A DNA stretch of 64,000 nucleotides from Methylomonas sp. MK1 (lineage in GTDB: Bacteria; Pseudomonadota; Gammaproteobacteria; Methylococcales; Methylomonadaceae): NCBI RefSeq assembly GCF_000365425.1, contig NZ_AQOV01000001.1:248001-312000 (forward strand), read 5' to 3'. The notes beneath the pieces are model-generated. The model did not search any database. It was not told the origin of the DNA and worked only from the letters and a program-made list of their open reading frames with translations. The position numbers were made by a program, and so were the translations under genes. Positions 7,459 to 15,456 of this stretch are shown in pieces. Position 1 is the first letter of the stretch; every line of letters starts with the position of its first letter.

Positions 7459-8798
7459 GCCCGACGCTAGAAGCATTACGCCCTTGTTTTGAAGGCGCGA
7501 TACCGGCGGCGCTGGCCACTTGCGCGACTGACGGCACCCCCAACGTGGCATATTTGTCTCAAGTGCAATATGTCGATGCCACGCATCTGGCGCTGACTTT
7601 TCAATTTTTTAATAAAACCCGCGCCAATATCCTGGCAAATCCCCATGCCAGCTTGTGCGTGACCGATCCATTCACGGCCACCAGTTACCGGCTGGCAATC
7701 CGGTATTTGCGCACCGAAACAGCCGGTCCCTTGTTTGAAGTCATGCGCGCGAAGCTATCGGGTATCGCCGCACACACCGGGATGACCGAGGTGTTTCGCT
7801 TACTGGGCGCGGATATTTATCAGGTACTGGACATAGAACTGCTGGTTGGGCCGACGCCGTTACCGGCACCGCCCAGGCCCAAGCTGCTGCCGTTGTTACG
7901 CCGAGCGACCGCGCAACTCAATCGCTGTGTCGATCTGGACAGCCTGCTCGGCGCGACGCTAAACACGCTGACCGAGGATTTCGGGATCGCTCACGTCATG
8001 CTATTGCTGCACGACGAAACCCGCGCCTGTCTGTATACCGTCGCCAGTAGTGGTTACGACGTCGCCGGGATAGGTTCGGAAATTGCGCTGGGCCACGGCG
8101 TGATCGGCATTGCCGCTCGCGAGCGCACTGCGATCCGGATCGCCCACATGACTCAGGAATACGGCTACGGCAAGGCGGTTCGCGAACAAATGGAGCGTAT
8201 CGGCCTAACCGGCCAGCTGGAAACGGCCATCCCGATGCCGGGCATCGCTGAAAGCCGCAGCCAAATGGCGATTCCAGTGCTTTGGGCTCAACGGCTGTTG
8301 GGGGTAATTTATGTCGAAAGCCCTGAAGACCTGGCTTTTGGCTATGACGAGGAAGATGCGCTGACAGTACTGGCCGACCATTTGGCCGCGTCGATGCAAG
8401 TACTCGCGGGCGCAGAGTCATGCCTTGATGCGGACGTAGCTATCGACTCGCCGCCGCCTCCGGTGCCGCAAGACTCGCTATTGCAAGTTCGCCATTTTCC
8501 GCGCGATCACAGCGTGTTTGTGGACGATTTATATCTGATCAAAGGCGTGGCCGGCGCGATTCTGTGGCACTTGCTGCGGTGTCATCAAGAAACCGGCCGC
8601 AGCCAATTCAGCAACCGGGAGTTGCGTTTACAAGCTGAGTTGGGCTTGCCTGAGATCGCGGATAATCTGGAGACCCGCTTAGTGTTGTTAAAACGCCGAT
8701 TGGATGAACGCCAATGCGGTATTCGCCTGAAAAAGACCGGGCGCGGGCAGTTCGGCCTCCAAGTGGATAATCGCTTGTCCTTAGATGACGCCAGTTAA
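7455..8798 (+). CDS. Split-barrel/GAF sensor protein with C-terminal regulatory-like domain
   Basis: A 447-residue three-part protein. Residues ~1-140 are a pyridoxamine-phosphate-oxidase-like split barrel (PAALATCATDGTPNVAYLSQ). Residues ~165-310 are a GAF domain (LLGATLNTLTEDFGIAHVML to LLGVIYVESP). Residues ~345-447 are a charged module containing FVDDLYLIKGVAGAILWHLL and NRELRLQAELGLPEI, which resembles a winged-helix or effector region. The frame is open from 7368, but the ATG at 7455 overlaps the upstream stop as ATGA. Such fusions are usually called GAF-domain proteins of unknown role. A cytosolic redox or small-molecule sensor is likely. No known output motif (GGDEF, kinase) is present. 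Confidence 0.7.
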   Translation: MSPTLEALRPCFEGAIPAALATCATDGTPNVAYLSQVQYVDATHLALTFQFFNKTRANILANPHASLCVTDPFTATSYRLAIRYLRTETAGPLFEVMRAKLSGIAAHTGMTEVFRLLGADIYQVLDIELLVGPTPLPAPPRPKLLPLLRRATAQLNRCVDLDSLLGATLNTLTEDFGIAHVMLLLHDETRACLYTVASSGYDVAGIGSEIALGHGVIGIAARERTAIRIAHMTQEYGYGKAVREQMERIGLTGQLETAIPMPGIAESRSQMAIPVLWAQRLLGVIYVESPEDLAFGYDEEDALTVLADHLAASMQVLAGAESCLDADVAIDSPPPPVPQDSLLQVRHFPRDHSVFVDDLYLIKGVAGAILWHLLRCHQETGRSQFSNRELRLQAELGLPEIADNLETRLVLLKRRLDERQCGIRLKKTGRGQFGLQVDNRLSLDDAS

Positions 8799-8945
8799 TT
8801 GCTTTGCGCCCAGCCGCCGTAAAATAGCTACCCCGGCATTAGCAAATTAGTGATTTTTTAAGATTTCATGCCGGTTTTCTTAACAGTGTTCGGCCGGTTT
8901 TCTGGCTAAACTGGCGCCGTTTTCAATTCCACAGATAATAATTTT

Positions 8946-9323
8946 ATGGCAATCAACTTTATCCGCATCGCCGTGGTTTACGCGATCATTGGTATAGGCA
9001 TCGGCATTTACATGGCTGCCAGCCATTCTTTTCTACAACGCGACACTCACGCGCACGCCAATCTGCTGGGCTGGGTGTCCTTGGCACTCTCGGGACTGAT
9101 CTACCAAGTCTTCCCGGCCCTGGGCAACCATGTTCTAGCCAAAGCGCATTTCTGGCTGCATAACCTCGGCTTGCCTGTCACCATCGTCGGGATAGCGTTG
9201 TTGTACGATGGCAACCCGACCGTAGGCGAACCGCTGGCCGGCATCGGTTCCAGCGTGGTTGCTTTGGGATTTCTGGCCTTGCTGATCAATGTATTTAGAA
9301 CACCGCTATCGGATCAGGTTTAA
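8946..9323 (+). CDS. Small haem-copper-oxidase subunit I-like membrane protein
   Basis: A 125-residue protein with four transmembrane helices. The second helix begins THAHANLLGWVSL and the third contains KAHFWLHNLGLP. Histidines in such positions resemble fragments of the CcoN/NorB fold, and small homologues are commonly annotated as cytochrome-c oxidase. It is far too short to be a catalytic oxidase (over 450 residues), so it is at most a haem-binding or sensory relative. Its 3' end overlaps the convergent mocA gene by 18 bases. The preceding 147 bases have no evident ribosome site. Function unknown. Confidence 0.6.
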   Translation: MAINFIRIAVVYAIIGIGIGIYMAASHSFLQRDTHAHANLLGWVSLALSGLIYQVFPALGNHVLAKAHFWLHNLGLPVTIVGIALLYDGNPTVGEPLAGIGSSVVALGFLALLINVFRTPLSDQV

Positions 9324-9902
9324 GTACGAGTAATCTTCGCTGTTATCGATGTCCAGTTCCGCTTCCGGCAACGGGATTTTTACCAAGTGGCTATCGAGCT
9401 TAGCCAACAGCGACTTGGCCCCGCGATCGCCAGTCAAACTTGCGAGCTGTTGAAAAAATTCGGCCGGAAACACGGCCGGCACGCCAAACGACTCCGCGTA
9501 CTGACTCGCCACAATGCACTCCGGCGCCTGCTGCCAAGCCCGCAGCAGGTTTTGCAGATGCGCGGCGTTAATCAGGGGTTGATCGCACAGCATCAATAAC
9601 ACCGCGCCGGCCGTGGCCGGCAAGGCTTCGATACCTGCTCGAATCGAGCCGGCCATGCCGTCCGCCCAGTCCGGATTCAGTGCCACGCTGATGCCGTCCA
9701 GATCGACAGCTGCTTTTATCGCCTCGGCATTTGCGCCCAACACCACCACAACACGGTCCGCCAAAACGGATTGCGCGTTGGTAAGCGCATGTGCCAGTAA
9801 TGGCCGGTCTTGCCAGATCAGCAATTGCTTGGGGCTACCCATCCGGCTGGACGCACCGGCCGCCAGGATGATGGCATGCACATTATCAATGGCTGCAAGC
9901 AT
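9306..9902 (-). CDS. mocA: Molybdenum cofactor cytidylyltransferase
   Basis: A 198-residue nucleotidyltransferase. The N-terminal loop AIILAAGASSRMGSPKQLL (10-28) is the NTP-binding signature of the MocA/MobA-like family; MLCDQP (103-108) carries the metal-binding aspartate. MocA converts Mo-molybdopterin to the cytosine dinucleotide form (MCD) used by xanthine-oxidase-family enzymes. This fits the molybdenum hydroxylase immediately upstream. Its ATG lies inside the end of xdhC (17-base overlap), so the two are coupled. Length is normal for the family. Confidence 0.88.
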   Translation of the reverse strand: MLAAIDNVHAIILAAGASSRMGSPKQLLIWQDRPLLAHALTNAQSVLADRVVVVLGANAEAIKAAVDLDGISVALNPDWADGMAGSIRAGIEALPATAGAVLLMLCDQPLINAAHLQNLLRAWQQAPECIVASQYAESFGVPAVFPAEFFQQLASLTGDRGAKSLLAKLDSHLVKIPLPEAELDIDNSEDYSYLNLIR

Positions 9903-11004
9903 GCTTTATGGCGACGACTTCACTGCCTAATTGCAGGCCGCTGCGACCATTGAGCTGGGCATGGATGCCGGCCACGATAGACAGCGCAATCTCTTCCGGG
10001 GTTTGCGCACCTATGTCCAGTCCTACCGGGCCGAATACCCGCTCGTTAATTAGCGCGGCATCATCGCCCAGGCTTTGCAATAGCCGCTGTTTGCGATGCG
10101 CCGGCCCCAACAGACCGATAAACGGCACCCGGCAATGGACGATGACTTGCAAGTAGCGTTGGTCGTATTCAATGTTGTGCGTCATCATCATGATGGCGTT
10201 AAAGCGATGCAAATCCAGCTGCGCCGTCACCTGTTCCGGTGTTAGATGCAATAATTGATCAGCTAAAGGAAAACGCTCGGGCTTGATATGTGCGGGCCGG
10301 TGATCGACTAAGGTGACGCGCCAACCCAAAGACTTGGCACAGTTCACCAACGGTATTGCATCGGCACCGGCACCAAAGATCAGTAACTGCCACGGCGGTT
10401 GCACCGGGTCGTAAAAGGCTTTGATCTCCTGGCCGTCGAGCAGATGCGTTTCGATGCGCGGTTTTTGTTGCAAGGCCGTTTGCAGCGCCGCCGTGGAAAA
10501 TGGAAACGGCGCGCTGGGCAAAATTGGCTGCTCGCCGACGATAGCGGCCGGCAAGAACTGGCTGCGTCCGGGCGGAAAATCCGCATGCCCCGAATCAAAT
10601 ACCGTCACCAATACCCCATGAGCCTGGGTCTCGGCGGCTTCGACCAGCAGATTCAACGGACTAAATTCTTGCTCGGCTTTTAATAACTGCAACAACACCC
10701 TAACCGCGCCGTTACAACCCAGGCCCAAGCCCCAGATCGCATCATCCCCGGAACGCATATCATAAAACAGCGTTTTGGCTTCGCCGGTTGCAAAGACCGA
10801 AGCGGCCTGCTCCACCAAATCCCGTTCGAAGCAGCCGCCGCCCAACAAACCGACCAACTCGCCGGTCTGGGTAATCAGCATCCGCGCGCCGGCCTTTTGG
10901 TACGTGGAGCCAGAGGTTTCGATAATGGTCGCCAGCACGCTGTCTTCCTGGTCGCGTTGCAGTTGCCGATAGGCTTCGAGCAGATGATTGATGTGATTGG
11001 CCAT
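9886..11004 (-). CDS. xdhC: XdhC family molybdenum cofactor chaperone
   Basis: A 372-residue protein. The N-terminal XdhC/CoxI domain shows GSTYQKAGARMLI (31-43) and GLLGGGCFE (52-60). The C-terminal Rossmann-like domain shows LLIFGAGADAIPLV followed by LVDHRP. XdhC proteins bind sulfurated molybdenum cofactor and insert it into xanthine-dehydrogenase-family apoenzymes. It lies 43 bases behind the iorB-like gene and overlaps mocA, forming a cofactor-maturation tail to the operon. Function by family is firm; the client is inferred to be the neighbouring hydroxylase. Confidence 0.88.
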   Translation of the reverse strand: MANHINHLLEAYRQLQRDQEDSVLATIIETSGSTYQKAGARMLITQTGELVGLLGGGCFERDLVEQAASVFATGEAKTLFYDMRSGDDAIWGLGLGCNGAVRVLLQLLKAEQEFSPLNLLVEAAETQAHGVLVTVFDSGHADFPPGRSQFLPAAIVGEQPILPSAPFPFSTAALQTALQQKPRIETHLLDGQEIKAFYDPVQPPWQLLIFGAGADAIPLVNCAKSLGWRVTLVDHRPAHIKPERFPLADQLLHLTPEQVTAQLDLHRFNAIMMMTHNIEYDQRYLQVIVHCRVPFIGLLGPAHRKQRLLQSLGDDAALINERVFGPVGLDIGAQTPEEIALSIVAGIHAQLNGRSGLQLGSEVVAIKHACSH

Positions 11005-11047
11005 GATTTACTCGCTTGCGGGTGTGCCGGCGATTGTACTAGCCATA

Positions 11048-13300
11048 TCAACTCCAGCTCAAATCGGTGCGCAATAGCGGCAATTGCCTAACCCGCACGC
11101 CGGTGGCGGCGAAGATCGCATTGCACACAGCTGGTGCCAACGGCGGCAGCGCAGGCTCACCCAGACCGGTGACCGGATAGTCGGTTTTCAGAAAATGCAC
11201 CTCCACCTGGGTCGGCGCATCGGCGATACGGATCATCGGATAATCGCCAAAATTACTTTGCACGATACGGCCTTTTTCGATGTTCAACTCTTGGAACATC
11301 AAGGCCCCCAAACCATCGACCACCGAACCCTGCACCTGATTTTCCGCGCCGCTAAGATTGACGATTTGCGCGCCGATGTCGGTGACGACCACGACTCTAT
11401 CGACTTTAAGCTTGCCGTCTTTGGATACCGTGACTTCGGCGACTTGGGCAATGTAACCCAGATGACTGAAATGAAAGGCGATGCCATGCCCTTGGCCACG
11501 TGGGAAAGTTTTCTTGCCCCACTCGGCCTTTTCCGCGACGTGCTGCAACACATGCTTCATCCGGTTCACATCGTAAGGGATACCTTGCTGACCGGTGCCA
11601 GGAATAAAGCCTTTATCGCCCAGGATTTCTAAGCGAAACGCCAGCGGATCGCGACCGGCGGCGTGCGCCAGTTCGTCGATAAAACTATGAAACACCCAAG
11701 CGAACACATTACTACGGGGCGCTCGCCATGGCCCCATGGGGATATTGCACTCCAGCGGGGTTTGCTCCAGCAAACAGTTTTCTACCCACCGACCAGGAAA
11801 TTCGTCGCCGGACAGATTGGCGCCGCTGCCCAGTTCCAAGGTTTCCTTGCCATCCTTCACCACTTTATGGGCAAAGGTCACAAAGTGGTTATGCCAGGCG
11901 ATCAGCTTACCTTTGTCGTCCAGGCCGCCCTTTAAAAAGTGAAAGCCGCCGGCGCGGAATTGATCGTGTTGCAAATCGTCTTCGCGGGTCCAGGTCAGTT
12001 TGACCGGCACACCGATTTGCTTGGCAATCGCCGCCGATTCGATGAGGTAATCGGGGATCAAACGCCGACCAAAGCCGCCGCCGCTGCGGGTGATATGCAG
12101 TGTGATTTTCTCCTTGGGAATCCCCAAGGTTTCCGTAACGATCTTCTGCCCGGCTTCCGGGTTTTGGGTCGGTGCCCAAATTTCGATGCCGCCGTCCTTG
12201 AACCAGGCCGTACAATTTTGTGGCTCGATGCTGGCATGGGAGATAAACGGGTAGCTATAGGCCGCTGCCACGGTTTTATCCGCGTCTTCCAGCGCTTGCT
12301 TCGCGTCGCCGTCGTTACGCAGCACTTCACTACCGGCCTGTTCGGATAATTCCTTGGCCTTGGCGGTAAAGCCGACCCAACTTTGCGCGGCCGCCGGGCC
12401 TTCGTCCCACACCACTTCCAATTGCTTGCGGGCAGTAAACGCCGCCCAGGTGGAATCGGCGACTATCGCCACACCCGACAACAAGCCTTTTAAGCTGGTA
12501 CCGCCCTCCACAATAAACGCATGTTTTACGCCAGGCAGAGTCTTGATTTTATCCAGGTTGGCGCTAACTACCTTGCCACCGAAAGCCGGACATTTTTGAT
12601 AGGTTGCATACAACATCCCCGGCAGTTGTACATCGATGCCGAATAAAGGCTTACCGGTGACCACGCTGGGGTTATCTACCCCGCCGATCCGCGTGCCCAG
12701 TAATTTATAGTCCTTGGGGTCTTTTAATTTCACCGATTCCGGCGCTGGCACCTGGATCGACACCGCCTTTTCCACCAGTTGCCCATAGCTAAGCTGCTTA
12801 CCGCTGGCCGGATGATGCACGGCGCTGTCCTTGGCAACCAGTTCGGCGGCGGGTACCCGCAGCAGTTCGGCGGCCGCCAGAATCAGCATAGTCCTGGCCG
12901 TCGCGCCGAGCTTATGAAACTCCTGGTAGTTGGTCGGCGTGGAACGCGAACCGCCGGCACTTTGGCTACCGTAAATCGGATCAAGATCGCCCTGCACGAT
13001 TTGCACATCCAGCCAATTAACCTCCAGCTCCTCGGCGATCACCATCGGTAGCGAAGTCTTTATGCCCTGGCCTATCTCCGGCTGCTTGCTGATCAAGGTC
13101 ACTTTGCCGGTCGGTGCGATGTGGATAAAGGCATTGGGTTTGAATACGCTGCTTTCCGCAATGGTGGACGGTTTGGCGACGCGCTTGCTAGCGCTATCGG
13201 CTACATTCAGATAAAAACCCAGCACCAAGCCACCACCGGCCAGCGTGGATTTGCGCAAGAAATCGCGGCGGCTGGCATTTTCCAATTCGTATTCGTTCAT
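11048..13300 (-). CDS. iorB: Molybdopterin-binding subunit of an IorB-type aldehyde/N-heterocycle oxidoreductase
   Basis: A 750-residue protein with a twin-arginine signal ([15 protein letters not shown]), so it is exported to the periplasm. The body matches the xanthine-oxidase-family large subunit of the isoquinoline 1-oxidoreductase type: repeated molybdopterin loops such as [24 protein letters not shown] and [12 protein letters not shown], the last placing the family's active-site glutamate. These enzymes hydroxylate aldehydes or N-heterocycles with water as oxygen donor. Its start overlaps the iorA stop as ATGA. The small subunit has no signal, so it would be co-exported in complex. No FAD subunit is encoded, as expected for the Ior type. 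Substrate unknown; aldehyde oxidation is attractive in a methylotroph but unproved. Confidence 0.88.
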   Translation of the reverse strand: MNEYELENASRRDFLRKSTLAGGGLVLGFYLNVADSASKRVAKPSTIAESSVFKPNAFIHIAPTGKVTLISKQPEIGQGIKTSLPMVIAEELEVNWLDVQIVQGDLDPIYGSQSAGGSRSTPTNYQEFHKLGATARTMLILAAAELLRVPAAELVAKDSAVHHPASGKQLSYGQLVEKAVSIQVPAPESVKLKDPKDYKLLGTRIGGVDNPSVVTGKPLFGIDVQLPGMLYATYQKCPAFGGKVVSANLDKIKTLPGVKHAFIVEGGTSLKGLLSGVAIVADSTWAAFTARKQLEVVWDEGPAAAQSWVGFTAKAKELSEQAGSEVLRNDGDAKQALEDADKTVAAAYSYPFISHASIEPQNCTAWFKDGGIEIWAPTQNPEAGQKIVTETLGIPKEKITLHITRSGGGFGRRLIPDYLIESAAIAKQIGVPVKLTWTREDDLQHDQFRAGGFHFLKGGLDDKGKLIAWHNHFVTFAHKVVKDGKETLELGSGANLSGDEFPGRWVENCLLEQTPLECNIPMGPWRAPRSNVFAWVFHSFIDELAHAAGRDPLAFRLEILGDKGFIPGTGQQGIPYDVNRMKHVLQHVAEKAEWGKKTFPRGQGHGIAFHFSHLGYIAQVAEVTVSKDGKLKVDRVVVVTDIGAQIVNLSGAENQVQGSVVDGLGALMFQELNIEKGRIVQSNFGDYPMIRIADAPTQVEVHFLKTDYPVTGLGEPALPPLAPAVCNAIFAATGVRVRQLPLLRTDLSWS

Positions 13301-13770
13301 ATCGACTCCTTGACAGCGAGTTCAGCAGCGCGGTGTATGCCGGCACGTATCCTTAAATAAGTCCCGCAACGACAGAGATTACCGGCCAGTTCGACATCGA
13401 TCTCGGCGTCGGTCGGACGGGGATTTTTTTTCAATAGCGCAGCCGCAGTCATGATCTGCCCAGCCTGGCAATAACCGCATTGCGGCACATCCAGTTCCTG
13501 CCAGACTTTCTGCAATGGATGTTCGCCGCTGGGATGCAGGCCTTCTATGGTGGTGACCTGACTGGAGCCGACTTTGGCAATCGGCGTCAGACAAGCCCGG
13601 GTCGGCTGACCGTCGAGATGCACGGTACAGGCGCCACACTGCCCAACTCCGCAGCCGAATTTGGTACCGACCAGATTGAGATGATCGCGCAGCACCCATA
13701 ACAAGGGCGTGTCGGGATTAACATCCACGGTCTTTTGCGTACCGTTGACGTTGACTGTGTATTTGCTCAT
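13297..13770 (-). CDS. iorA: Two-[2Fe-2S] small subunit of the IorAB-type oxidoreductase
   Basis: A 157-residue protein with both iron-sulfur centres of the family. Plant-type cluster: Cys40, Cys45, Cys48 and Cys60 in [16 protein letters not shown] and following. Second cluster: Cys98, Cys101, Cys133 and Cys135 in CGYCQAG and NLCRCGTY. It carries electrons from the molybdenum subunit encoded directly downstream (ATGA overlap). No signal peptide, in line with hitch-hiking through Tat with its partner. First gene of iorA-iorB-xdhC-mocA. The start is the only ATG giving the full N-terminal sheet; ribosome site is weak. Confidence 0.93.
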   Translation of the reverse strand: MSKYTVNVNGTQKTVDVNPDTPLLWVLRDHLNLVGTKFGCGVGQCGACTVHLDGQPTRACLTPIAKVGSSQVTTIEGLHPSGEHPLQKVWQELDVPQCGYCQAGQIMTAAALLKKNPRPTDAEIDVELAGNLCRCGTYLRIRAGIHRAAELAVKESI

Positions 13771-14255
13771 AAGAATCGATTATTTGTTGGTTGTAATTAT
13801 GTGGAGCACGCTCGTAGCAGTCCACTGTAAAGCAATAATCACACCGGATATGCTCGGCAGATACCTTTCAGATCTGCGCCTTATAAACGATTGAATATCA
13901 AGATATTTATCCGGCAAATCGACTCTCCAGAAGAAAACAACCCGCTTATAGCAATCTTACTTCCGCGTCAATAACCGCTAAGCAGCTGCTGTATCAACAT
14001 CTAATCAGCAACTTTTGCTGACCTACCAACACATCAATCACCGTTAAATCTATAAATTTCTTTGCAAACAACGAGTTGAAAACTGGCATATAAATTGACT
14101 AAGTAATTAGGCGATATAGCAGATATTAAGGATTATCTCGTATTGTTAAAACCGCTATATTCCTAAGTTTATTCAGGCCTATATATCCTAAATAAACTTA
14201 GGAATATAGCGGCTTTAAATAGTGACTTTAACTAAACATTTCCCAGGGGGATATT
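13771..14255. other. Intergenic region between iorA and smbP
   Basis: An AT-rich divergent stretch with no coding frame I trust. It must hold promoters for iorA (leftward) and smbP (rightward). The only clear structure is the long inverted repeat at 14152-14212, about 44 bases before the smbP start. No riboswitch fold was recognised. Confidence 0.5.
14152..14212. repeat. Perfect 22-bp inverted repeat upstream of smbP
   Basis: Arms at 14152-14173 and 14191-14212 are exact reverse complements (they begin CCGCTATATTCC and end GGAATATAGCGG). The 17-base loop contains AGGCCT. As RNA it would form a very stable hairpin; as DNA it could be an operator or cruciform. It is followed by no T-tract on the plus strand, so a simple terminator is less likely. 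It sits in the presumed leader of smbP. Confidence 0.85.
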
Positions 14256-14591
14256 ATGAAAACTACTGTAGCGCTGATTGCCAGTGCCTTATTAATTGCC
14301 AGCAGCGGCGTATTTGCCGAAGAACATGCCGCCGAATCGTTAAAACATGCTGAGCATGCCGTAACCCATGGCAAAGCGGGCCATGCGGATCAATTGGTAG
14401 AGCACGCCGAAAAATCCTTAGCTCACGTCGATAAAGCGGAGAGCGCCGCTACTGGCGAAGCAAAAGCACACATTAGCGCCGGTAAAAAATCACTGGAAGA
14501 AACCATTGCGCATGGCAAACAAAACCACGCTGAAGTAGCGACCAAACATGCCGAAGAAGCCGTAGGCCACTTCAAGGCAGGTAATATTTAA
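14256..14591 (+). CDS. smbP: SmbP-like small metal-binding periplasmic protein
   Basis: A 111-residue protein with a signal peptide (about residues 1-21, ending VFAEE). The mature ~90 residues contain 12 histidines spaced as heptad-like repeats (AEHAVTHGKAGHADQLVEHA). This is the pattern of SmbP, first described in Nitrosomonas, a periplasmic protein that binds several copper or other divalent metal ions. A strong AGGGGG ribosome site precedes the ATG. It may buffer copper, which matters for methane and ammonia oxidisers. A stem-loop terminator follows. Family assignment is confident; the metal is inferred. Confidence 0.85.
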   Translation: MKTTVALIASALLIASSGVFAEEHAAESLKHAEHAVTHGKAGHADQLVEHAEKSLAHVDKAESAATGEAKAHISAGKKSLEETIAHGKQNHAEVATKHAEEAVGHFKAGNI

Positions 14592-14629
14592 AATACTGTA
14601 ACGTAATACAAAACAGACAGAACGCACTT

Positions 14630-14666
14630 AATTGCCTGGCCCGGATAAATCCCGGACCAGGCAATT
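14630..14666 (+). terminator. Stem-loop terminator after smbP
   Basis: AATTGCCTGG and CCAGGCAATT form a 10-bp stem with an inner CCGG/CCGG pairing around a short loop. It lies 39 bases after the smbP stop. There is no long T-run after it, so efficiency is uncertain. Confidence 0.65.
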
Positions 14667-14728
14667 ATAGATAATGATCATGTCGATAATATTAATTACA
14701 TTTTTTTATAAAAAAGGGACTATTTAAA

Positions 14729-15244
14729 ATGGCAAAAATAACCAATTTGCGGGTTGGCGAATCATTAGTCGGTGAAGGCAATGAAATAGCCCATATCGAT
14801 TTAATCATTGGTCCACGCGGCTCCGCAGCGGAAACTGCTTTTGCAAATGCGTTGACCAATAATAAAGACGGCTTTTCCACTTTATTGGCGGTGGTAGCGC
14901 CCAACTTACTGGTGAAACCGGCCACGATCTTGTTCAACAAAGTCACGATCAAAGGCTCAAAACAAGCCGTACAAATTTTTGGACCGGCGCAACGTGCGGT
15001 CGCCATTGCGGTAGCGGAATCGGTTGAAGAAGGCATCATTCCCGCCGACGAAGCCGACGATTTGTTTATTTCCGTGGGCGTATTCATTCATTGGCTGGCT
15101 GAAGATGACGCCAAAATCGAAGAATACAATTACAAAGCCACTAAGGAAGCGATTGCCCGGGCTGTCGCCGGCTTCCCAAGTTCCCAAGAAGTGATTGCCG
15201 CTAAAAAGGACGCTAAACATCCTTTCGCAACCAATAACGTTTAA
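14729..15244 (+). CDS. fae: Formaldehyde-activating enzyme
   Basis: A 171-residue protein matching Fae (about 170 residues) along its length. The segment [12 protein letters not shown] holds His22 at the catalytic position, and the motif [15 protein letters not shown] follows as in characterised enzymes. Fae condenses formaldehyde with tetrahydromethanopterin to methylene-H4MPT, the entry to the C1 oxidation pathway. It acts in the cytoplasm, downstream of methanol dehydrogenase. Its presence is the best indicator here that the host is methylotrophic. The ATG follows AAGGGAC. It is flanked by terminators, so it is probably transcribed alone. Fae paralogues without activity exist, but this copy keeps the key residues. 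Confidence 0.95.
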   Translation: MAKITNLRVGESLVGEGNEIAHIDLIIGPRGSAAETAFANALTNNKDGFSTLLAVVAPNLLVKPATILFNKVTIKGSKQAVQIFGPAQRAVAIAVAESVEEGIIPADEADDLFISVGVFIHWLAEDDAKIEEYNYKATKEAIARAVAGFPSSQEVIAAKKDAKHPFATNNV

Positions 15245-15304
15245 CTTTTCAGTGTGCCAGATCAGAGCCGTTTTGATGTTTGCAACGACAACACATAGCC
15301 GTTT

Positions 15305-15330
15305 GAAACCCGCCTTTGCGGGTTTCTTCG
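15305..15330 (+). terminator. Rho-independent terminator after fae
   Basis: GAAACCCGC and GCGGGTTTC form a perfect 9-bp stem with loop CTTT, followed by TTCGATTT. It lies 60 bases after the fae stop. Confidence 0.85.
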
Positions 15331-15456
15331 ATTTGGCGCAATCATTTATCTAAGCGGCAAAACACTGATAACAAGGATCAGACTGTGCGTAGCCAAGCCG
15401 TCACCGAACTGTAAAATGCATGACTGCCACTAATTCAGCAAATGTAGGGTGCAACT

